Below, in pieces: positions 56,751-64,000 of a stretch of DNA of 64,000 bases; within the stretch, counting starts at the first letter, position 1, and each line of letters starts with the position of its first letter. The notes below the pieces were generated by a model, which did not search any database, had not been told where the DNA came from, and saw nothing but the letters and a program-made list of their open reading frames with translations. Location: positions 2,937,001-3,001,000 of the forward strand of contig BJKQ01000006.1 of the NCBI GenBank assembly GCA_006538405.1, read 5' to 3'. The position numbers were made by a program, and so were the translations under genes. This stretch comes from Hansfordia pulvinata. Lineage: Eukaryota; Ascomycota; Sordariomycetes; Xylariales.

Positions 56751-58015
56751 TGTGAAATGTTGACTCGGCAAGCAAAGGGGAGATGGAGAAAAGGGGGGTT
56801 CTGTCCTCGGGAGCGGCAATGGATCCAGAAGCAATGTGGTTTGGTAACGACAAGAATGGGCTGGCTTCGCTCCGCACCGCAGACTCCAGTTAAGGGCAAC
56901 GGCAGACGGCAGCGCCGGTGGTTATAGGTCTGGCGGTGGCAGCTAAAAGTGGACAGGCCCTCCAGGCTGTAACCGGGTCTGTCTGAAGGGTTCCAATGTT
57001 TCTGGGGCTCGAGCCGGCCACTTTCGAGCTGTTCCCTACATCCGCATCCGCAAGGCAAGAACGAGTGCGAAGGGGCTCGCTCCAGCTGCCGCAAATGCCT
57101 CGCATATCAGGAGCCTGAGGCTGATCGTTAATCAACACCTTTGATCTTCGTATGAGGTCGCCAGGATCTCAGTCATCTTGACCACGTGCGGCAGGTCAGT
57201 ACGCGCGAGCGACCTAGACTCGGGCGGTCGCGGAGGTCCTTTGTATGCAGCGCCCGTGGCCTCGTCAGGCTTCATCTCACTCTTCTTGAAACCTGCACGG
57301 ACTGGCTGCCCCCCTTGTCCCGCGTGTCCAATGGTCCGGGGCAGAAGATAGAGACGTTCGGCAGGCAAAGCCCGCAAGACCCAGCAAGTTGGAGCGTTCC
57401 CGAGGGGCAGACGGGGCAAGACCACCCGTCCGTGTCCTACCCACTTGGACCCCCGTGAAGTTTCGGCCAGACGCGACTTTGGGGTGGCACGGGTGGCAAC
57501 GTAAGTCAGATACTGGGCTCCAATGCAGTTACAGATTTCATCTTCTGCCTACCTGCCATAGCTTCGCGCACGCCAATGGACGCACATGCATGCATGCCGT
57601 CTTGCGCCAATTTTAGACTGAAGCCAGATGCCGTGGGGGACCATGCTTCCCTGTTGGTCTTGGTCCGCCTCACATAAATTAGCCATGTACCTGACCTGAG
57701 GAAGGACATGATTTTCTAGCATGGCTAGGGTGGCGATGACGATATCTATCACGAAACGCACTCTATATATCTGCGCAGGTATGCGTACATCGTGTCGCGT
57801 GTCTAAGCAAGCAAGACACGTGCGCCATGAGGAAATAATGCAGAAGAAAAACGTATACAAGTCCGCTACAGCCGCCTAGAGGGAAGCGGCTGCCGCAGAG
57901 GGCGGTCCTCGTCGTCTAATCAGAAGAGTAAATGTTGGGTATTAACTAGCGGAGAAAGGAACACGGTCAGCTTGGGCCCAGTCCCTTGCGTCGAACAGAT
58001 CTGTAGAGCAACAAA
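56751..58015. other. Intergenic region upstream of APS kinase
   Basis: About 1.27 kb between two genes on the minus strand. It holds the APS kinase promoter and the 3' region of the thioesterase-like gene. A CACGTG box sits at 56740-56745, overlapping the first donor site of APS kinase. No further gene is supported; a frame at 57132-57425 has no family features. Confidence 0.5.
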
Positions 58016-58945
58016 TCACGACGACCGGTGGTATTGACGAAAGAAACTCACAGCAGCATGCTTTGGGGAGATGAACAGAGCGGTGGCGTCGGCGAGGACG
58101 GTCGGCGTCTCGCCCGGGCCAACGAGAGTTTCAATGCGCCCTTCAACCCAGGCCTTGCGGCCGGCGGCTTTTGTCGTAACAGCCCTGAGAACAATGTATG
58201 AGTCGGCGGGGGCCGGGGCTCGATAGTTGATGTTCAGCGTCGCCGTTACGCCAGCCTTATGGGGGAGTGCAGCGAAACAGCAACGGGCCAGCCCCTCGTC
58301 CAGCAGAGTAGCCAGCAGGCCGCCGTGGACGATCCCGGGATGGCCGCACAACTCCTTGCCAATGTAGGCAATGGACACTAGAGACTTGCCGCCCTCCTCT
58401 GCGAAGGCAAGAGGCGGCACGACCATCTTGCCCGGGCCCATCAGGGTGCCGGCGGTGAGGTTGCCCGCTCGCAACTTGGGTGGGACTTTCATGTGCGGAC
58501 GCGACTCAACGAAGCCTGACTTGGACCGCATCTCGACGGCCAGCGGGTGAGATGTGATGTAGTCATTGACGCGACGCTCTTCATAGCTACCGGGCTCAAC
58601 AAGCGATAGTGTCTGCTCGTTGGTGGGCGGTTTCTTCAAGCCGGAGGCCAAGGAGAAGAGATCGTAAGAGCCAATGACGACGCCGATCGCGGCCCAGCCC
58701 AGAGCCTTTAAGACTCCATTGAGGATCAATTTCTGCAGCGGCGGCGGCGGCGGCGGCGGCGGCGATCCTGTGGTCGCTTTGGCCGAGTTGGCCGAATAAT
58801 GGCGTGTCGGGGCCCGGGGGCCGGGGGCGTTATGGGGTCGTAGATGTCGCTGTCGCGGAAGTCCGGATCGCATGCGCGCTGGCGCACACATGCGTAGGTG
58901 GCTCTGGACGGCAGCGCCGGCGGCTCTGCGTCCGAGGGCCGACAT
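58016..58945 (-). CDS. Mitochondrial hot-dog fold thioesterase-like protein
   Basis: 309 aa as read without splicing. The N-terminus is Arg/Ala/Ser-rich without acidic residues (about 1-55), like a mitochondrial presequence. A Pro8 run follows, coded by a CGG repeat, then one predicted membrane helix near 77-97 (GVLKALGWAAIGVVIGSYDL). The hot-dog domain covers about 165-295, with the PaaI/THEM4-like motif GHPGIVHGGLLATLLDEGLA (HGG at 207-209) and LNINYRAPAPADSYIVLRAV. This implies acyl-CoA or acyl-thioester hydrolysis facing a mitochondrial membrane; the substrate is unknown. A GTGAGT donor right after SPKHAA (near 58048) and a CTACAG site near 58004 suggest a final intron that would replace the last nine residues. 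The true C-terminus is therefore uncertain. Confidence 0.84.
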   Translation of the reverse strand: MSALGRRAAGAAVQSHLRMCAPARMRSGLPRQRHLRPHNAPGPRAPTRHYSANSAKATTGSPPPPPPPPLQKLILNGVLKALGWAAIGVVIGSYDLFSLASGLKKPPTNEQTLSLVEPGSYEERRVNDYITSHPLAVEMRSKSGFVESRPHMKVPPKLRAGNLTAGTLMGPGKMVVPPLAFAEEGGKSLVSIAYIGKELCGHPGIVHGGLLATLLDEGLARCCFAALPHKAGVTATLNINYRAPAPADSYIVLRAVTTKAAGRKAWVEGRIETLVGPGETPTVLADATALFISPKHAAVSFFRQYHRSS

Positions 58946-59873
58946 GTTGCCGCCGGAAACTCGCAGGATCGGGTGCAGTAGGTGGTTGTCGGTCGCCTCG
59001 GGGTATGGGATGATGAAAGGAATGATGCTCTCCCAGGTCTCGCACGAGCGCGCCGTCAGAACACGGGGGTGGGGGCAGCGCAGGCGCTATGGCAATCTCA
59101 GGCGTTGGCGTTGGTGGCCGACTCTGCCCGAGGCAAGAGACAAGCGTGACAAGGTCAGACAAGACAGTGGACGCGCAGAAGTGGTAGTGAACGGTTCTTA
59201 CTCGCGCCTGGTACGAGTACCTGGTATCAGGTAGGCACTGCGTCATATACAAATAGGTATCTACATGTAGGTACCTGCCGGAATAACCGTCCGACTGACG
59301 GTGCGGACTGGGACTGATTTCAGACGGTGAACCCGTTACTCGCATGAGAGCCATCTTGTCGTCCAGCTATCCATTCGCCCAGTACCTATCCATCGCAGCG
59401 TTCATCAGCTCGACGAGTCAAATTTGTGGCCATACAAGCATACGTTGGTGGAAGACATACAACCTTATTTCTGGAAAACGGCCGCACCTATTCTGTTGCT
59501 CACGGTAGTCTAGAGGGGCTAGTGCAGGCAGTGGTATTCTACAGCCTGGTGTCGTCGACCTTACTGTCCAGGCCGGCACTCAGCCGCCAACTTTGCCAAG
59601 GGCGTTGTGCAGGGCGTCAGTCTACAGGAACAGGTGCGCATATCACTGCCATGGTTAAACGTCTCCCAGGCTTATATTGATGTACACGGCTCGGCCTAGA
59701 ACATAACGAAACTTGCACAACAATACATGATGAGGCCGCTCCAGCAGGAGCCCGACAGCCTTAGACAGCGCGGTTGTGAATGAACAAGCAGATTTGTCTA
59801 GCTATGCTGCTCTGAGTACCTTGCGCATTGCGCCGCACAGAACTGAAAGAGGCACCAAGTCATCATCAGCCTC
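58946..59873. other. Intergenic region between the thioesterase-like gene and MAK21
   Basis: 928 nt, containing the promoter of the thioesterase-like gene and the 3' region of MAK21. One TACGAGTA word occurs at 59212 and a TAGGTACC word near 59265. No gene is supported. Confidence 0.5.
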
Positions 59874-62800
59874 CTAATCGTCATCCTGCGCGAGCATCTC
59901 GGCGTAATCATCGGCCGATGCAAACATCGGCAGGCTCTTCAATGCCTTCTTCCGGGCCTTGCGCTTCGACTCCGGCTTCTTCTCTTCCCCTGCGGCTGAC
60001 TTCAGCTCAGGCTCTGCTCCCTCCTCGTCGCTTCCCAGGCCGTCAAGATCCGCCTCCTCGTCCTCGTCAACCTCATCACCCATCTCCGAGTCGTCCACAT
60101 CGCTCACTCCCTCCAGTAGATCATCGCCATCATCTTCGGAGTCGTCCATGTCCATGAGATCGTCAAAGCCGCCGTCGCTCTCCGACTCGTCCTCGCCGCC
60201 CACTTCAGGCCGCGACGACACGAGTGCTTTCCAGATCTCATCCTCGCCATCCTCGTCTCCGCTTCCCTCACCGGCGGCCGAGTCTTGATCAGCCTTCGAG
60301 TCCTTGCCGCCCTTCTTCTGTGCCGGCTTGCCGATTCGCGAAAAGTACTCGTGGAAGAAGACATCATCAACTGCAACATCCTCCGCCTTTCTGTTCCAGA
60401 ATGATGCCGTGTTAAGGTACGCCCCATCCTTGGCCGATGCCTTCTTGTTTGAAACCAGAACATGGCTTTGGCCGCCGGCTGCGACAGGCTGCATAATCGA
60501 AGCCCCCTTGCCCGACTCTCCAGACTTGGCGTTGCGATACACAAACTTGTCGAGGAAGTTGATGAGCGTGTGGTCTGCCAGCTCGGGCTTCTTGACGTCT
60601 TTGCGGAGTCCAAGCAAACCTGTTGCGAACACATCAACAGAGGGGTGGAAGTGGTTCAGGAACGGCATCTGCGGCATGTTTGGTCAGCAAAGGAGTGAAA
60701 ACGGAATATTACTGTGCTGTTCAGTTCACTGACCAATTCCCACAGACAGCTGCGATGCGCATTGCTGTACTCTGGGTCTCGCTTGCGCCCATCATAGGCT
60801 CCTTGGGGACGGCGGTCAGATTGTCCGTCATCATCGGGATTCGCATCGCCCTCCCCGTCCTCGAAGTCGTGCTCCTCGGGCTCATTGACGAGCGTTGCGA
60901 TGTCAGGAAACAAGGTCCTCAGCTCGATAATGAGGAACAGAACGCCGCATACGAAGGAAGCTTGGTGCAGGTTCAATATCTGCAGCATCCGCTTCACAAA
61001 GGCTTTGACGCGGCGCACGTCCACATCCGCCTTGAGACTGCGGTAGAGAAGGTTCAAATACAGGGCTTGCTTGGACGATGTGATTAGGCGCGGGTCGAGC
61101 AGTGATTCGTACAGAGTCCGGTAAAATCTCTCCGTGGCGAGATGGCGGGTCGCCGAAAGTTGCTGAATGAGCATGAGCGCCTGGATGCTTGTATTGAAGT
61201 TGGATGAGTGGGTGATGCGGAAAAGAGTATCAAGGTGAGCCTCAAGTCTATTAAGAAAGTCAGTTAGAAGGGAACAGAAAGACAAGACAGAACGAGGAGG
61301 GGGTCATACGTCGAGTGGTCCGCCTGCGAGAAAGGCACTGCTCGGTTGATACCTGTCAAGATGGCGGTCACGAGCTTGTCGACGGCTTCCTGATCGCCTG
61401 CGTTGGCGCCTTCCTGGGGACTATCGCGTTTCGAGTCGGGGGGCCTGGTTTGCGTCGTTTCTGCTTCTTGTTCTGCTGAGGGTTCTTGGGTGCACTGGAC
61501 GGGGCGTCGAGCTGATCCAGGTCTCCTCTCTTGAGGAGCGTAACGAAGATGGCAAAGTAAATACGCAGTAGCGAGTCGGAGATCTCGGGCTCCTTCGTGC
61601 TGAGGATGACTTGATTCAACGTGTTGATGGCGTAGTACTTGGCCCGGATGTCCTGACCAGGGCGGAACAGAACTTCTTGCTCAACTGTGCGCACCAAGAT
61701 GGTTTTCATGCCAGGGTGGGTGTTGAGCAGCTGCAACAGCAGATAGGAAGCCCGTGAGGCGATTTTGCGCTCGCGATCACCAAGTTTGTTGACGAGCAAT
61801 CGCATCAAGTTTGACTCTTGCTCGGGCTTGTCTCGCAGCAATCCAAAAACCATGTCAACAGCTTTGCTGCGGGAGTACTGGACCTCGTCGTTGCACCAGG
61901 TCTCGAGCGATTGAATCATGCCAAAGTAGGCCTCCTTCAGCCAATCCTCAAATATCCACGAGATGAGGTGAGGCTCGGTGATGTTGCCCGGCAGAGGCTG
62001 TGCAGAAGACCATGACTTGACCTTGTGTTTCTGCAAGGTCCCGACAAGGCCCAGCTGAGAAGTAAAAGTGCGCAGGCGACGATCAGAAGGCAGCAGCGAG
62101 CCCGGTCCCAGGAGATCTACAAGCGCGGCAAGGGCTTGAAGAGCTTGGTCTCGGCTGCGCTTTGAAGCCAGACCAAGCAGGGTCTCCAAAGCCTTCACGC
62201 TGTGGACGGGCGACTCCTGGACAGCCAAAGTGAGAGCGGAGATTCTGTCAGACATGGTACCGGACGACATGATGGTGGACATGAATTTCTGAGATGATGA
62301 AGCAGAGCGAGTGGTGCTGTAGGAAGCACTATCGCGATCGAGAACGGATCGGGCATGGGCCTTGAGCGCGGTCAAGGCAGCCAAGTAGGGGGTAGAGTCG
62401 TCAGATGAAGGAGCAGGTAGAGAGGGCAGATCGACAGCGTGCCAGTCGGGCCGAGGTTCAAAGATCTAAGTAGAAATAACGTCAGCGAATCTTTCCGCAT
62501 GGCTCGAAGGCTTTGTCCATCTTTGAGTAGCGGAAAAGGAAGTGAAGGGAGGCTTACTGACCGTTTTTCCCTTGTATGGCGCTTTAGGGGGCTCCGCATT
62601 GCCACTGTCCTCTTCAACATCCTCAGACTCAATGTCCTGGTCGGAATCTATTTCCTCATCGACATCTTCTTCGTCCTCTTCTGCATCGTCGTCGGGCGTG
62701 ACAGAGTCGAAGCCAAGTCCAGCGGCAAATTTGGCAAGTTCGGACTGAAGGGCCTTGTCCGGGCCAGGATCTGCGCCGGCTTTCTTCTTCGACCCAGGGT

Positions 62801-63344
62801 CGGACTCGGCGTCTGAGTCAGAGTCGTCGGCGATCCCCTCGACAAGCTTCAAGTCGTCTTCGTCGCCTCCAAGTGCTTTGATCTCAGCTAGAAGCTCGGC
62901 AGGGCCAAGAGATTTCTTGCTGGAAGCAGGCCGTGCCTTTGAGGGCGGGCGCTCGCTCTTCCCATTCTCCTGGCCTTGTGTGGCCTTCTTGCTATGACCC
63001 TGGCCCTTCTTATCGCCGGGTGTCTGCTTGGAGGGGTGCGATGGGGCTGGCTTCGGCGGCCCCGCGGCATTGGAGGGCTGAGCAGGGGCCTGTCGGGGCT
63101 TTTTGCTGTGGCTGGGGGAGCGGGACTGGGGAGCGTTTTTCGCGTCTTTGGAGTCCTTAGACCTCCTCTTGGACGATGGGGGCGCGTCCGCTGCGTCATC
63201 GGCAACCTGCTTGCGCTTTTTGCCGGCTTCCGCCTTCTTGGTGTTCGGCTGGGGTGAACTGCCGCTGTTGTTGGAGGGCTGGGCGAGCTTGCTATCGAGC
63301 TTGGCTGTCAGCCGCGACAGTGCAGCGTCGTCGAAGTGTGCCAT
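59874..63344 (-). CDS. MAK21: Ribosome biogenesis protein Mak21/Noc1 (CBF/CEBPZ family), 4 exons, one apparent base deficit
   Basis: Mak21/Noc1 binds Noc2 and Rrp5 in early pre-60S particles in the nucleolus. Exons are 63344-62562, 62465-61310, 61247-60734 and 60668-59874. The N-terminal 260 residues are Lys/Ser/Pro-rich and then acidic. The HEAT-like body starts FEPRPDWHAVDLPSLPAPSS and includes LISWIFEDWLKEAYFGMIQS, SRSKAVDMVFGLLRDKPEQE, LVNKLGDRERKIASRASYLL and RAKYYAINTLNQVILSTKEP. After KRRKPGPP the frame breaks at a GGGGGG run on the + strand (61438-61443). One added base gives DSKRDSPQEGANAGDQEAVD and joins smoothly to AVPFSQADHSTLEAHLDTLF. The CBF domain follows (SSKQALYLNLLYRSLKADVD, LWELMPFLNHFHPSVDVFAT, ELADHTLINFLDKFVYRNAK). 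The end is a long acidic tail and a basic patch, then FASADDYAEMLAQDDD. Total 1082 aa, normal for the family. Confidence 0.95.
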
Positions 63345-64000
63345 GTTTCTGGCCTATCGGCTTCCCGGCGCTGGACTGCGAGGGGTCGGCGTCGCGGTTG
63401 GGAGGGGCTGCGTGTGTGTGTATGTCTGCAGTACAAGGTGCGAGAGTCGCATGCGCCGAGATCTGGAAAGTTATCCCTTAAAGTAAACCGAGTATGGGGG
63501 TTTGCCCAAGAGATGTAGCTGCTGGCCGATCGCTCAGTCGGTTCGCCAACAGACCCTGACTATGAGAATCAGAAGCCCGATTGTGTCGAGCGCCCAGGCC
63601 TTTGGGGAAAAAAAAGTAGCGACTTGCTGAGGTTTGGCTTATCGATAAATTTGACGGTTCTTGGCCGCTCCCACGTGCGTGGGGCGCTATTACGGTGCAC
63701 TAGCTGCATTAGCCGGTACCCCGGCACCCGTGTTTCGCAGGAAACGGAGCGCCTCGAGCGTCCGTTTTGCAGCTACGAGTAGGTCGGCACTGATGAACTC
63801 CGTGACGTGCTGCTGCTGCTCGACGCGCCTGAGATCACGTCCGGGCTGGCTTCTCTGACTGCCTCGCCGGCCATACTTTCGTGAACGCTCACCAATCCAC
63901 CTCTGCAGCTACGATACGCTCGATTTTTAGGCTCCGGCCTGGTCCACATGGGAAACCTCCCCCCTTGACTAACCTCTTCTTCCCATGATCAGCCCCGTCT
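63345..64000. other. Right-edge intergenic sequence, MAK21 promoter side
   Basis: 656 nt. It contains a TG-rich leader (gtgtgtgtgtatg at 63413), an A8 tract at 63608-63616 and a TACGAGTA word at 63774. A short frame at 63661-63858 has no family features and no ATG. No gene is supported up to the edge. Confidence 0.5.

Noticed and set aside
63661..63858. Short frame near the right edge
   Set aside because: It has no ATG start, is Ser/Arg/Cys-rich with no family resemblance, and contains a dispersed TACGAGTA word typical of spacers here.

Overview
The window looks like GC-rich nuclear DNA of a filamentous ascomycete, most likely Sordariomycetes and perhaps Hypocreales. Nearly all genes match single-copy fungal housekeeping families. 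Introns are short (about 55-140 nt) GT-AG, with one GC-AG. Genes lie on both strands without operons, separated by long spacers full of short motifs such as TACGAGTA and TAGGTACC. There are no recognisable transposon proteins, rRNA, tRNA, CRISPR or viral sequences. The order assignment is inference; the kingdom and subphylum are well supported.

Layout: a gene tail (1-44); NPR3 of GATOR1/SEACIT (1028-3498, -); a GPI-anchored Cys-rich wall protein (5158-6088, -); COX19 (7949-8544, +); a succinyl-CoA synthetase alpha protein fused to a divergent beta-like half (10077-12877, +); an MCT-type MFS transporter (13205-15261, -); a three-LIM paxillin-like protein (18828-21633, +); SUMO (22697-23135, -); CMC4 (24545-25024, +); NUP84/NUP107 (26501-29493, +); VPS37 of ESCRT-I (30940-31897, +); an unrecognised apparently conserved protein (32728-33812, -); a stretch of about 12 kb with no convincing gene (33813-45721); an intronless F-box protein (45722-47401, +); an AT-hook protein (48382-51616, -); VMA5, V-ATPase subunit C (53851-55296, +); APS kinase (55924-56750, -); a mitochondrial hot-dog thioesterase-like protein (58016-58945, -); and MAK21/NOC1 (59874-63344, -). 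The genes do not form one pathway. They cover nutrient signalling, endosome/vacuole function, mitochondrial assembly and metabolism, nuclear pores, ribosome biogenesis, SUMO and sulfate assimilation.

The strongest pattern across genes is that eight otherwise intact genes each need one extra base (two in one gene) at a short G or C run to read through. With these bases restored, every exon sum becomes divisible by three. This points to systematic homopolymer under-calling in the assembly rather than pseudogenes. Other notable points are the alpha/beta-like fusion whose second half lacks expected nucleotide-site residues and carries an internal presequence-like linker, 8-nt and 13-nt microexons, an exon holding only a start codon, an overlapping upstream ORF at a NAGNAG splice site, and about 38 copies of TACGAGTA/TACTCGTA, none of them inside a coding exon. 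I found no convincing novel multi-gene system.
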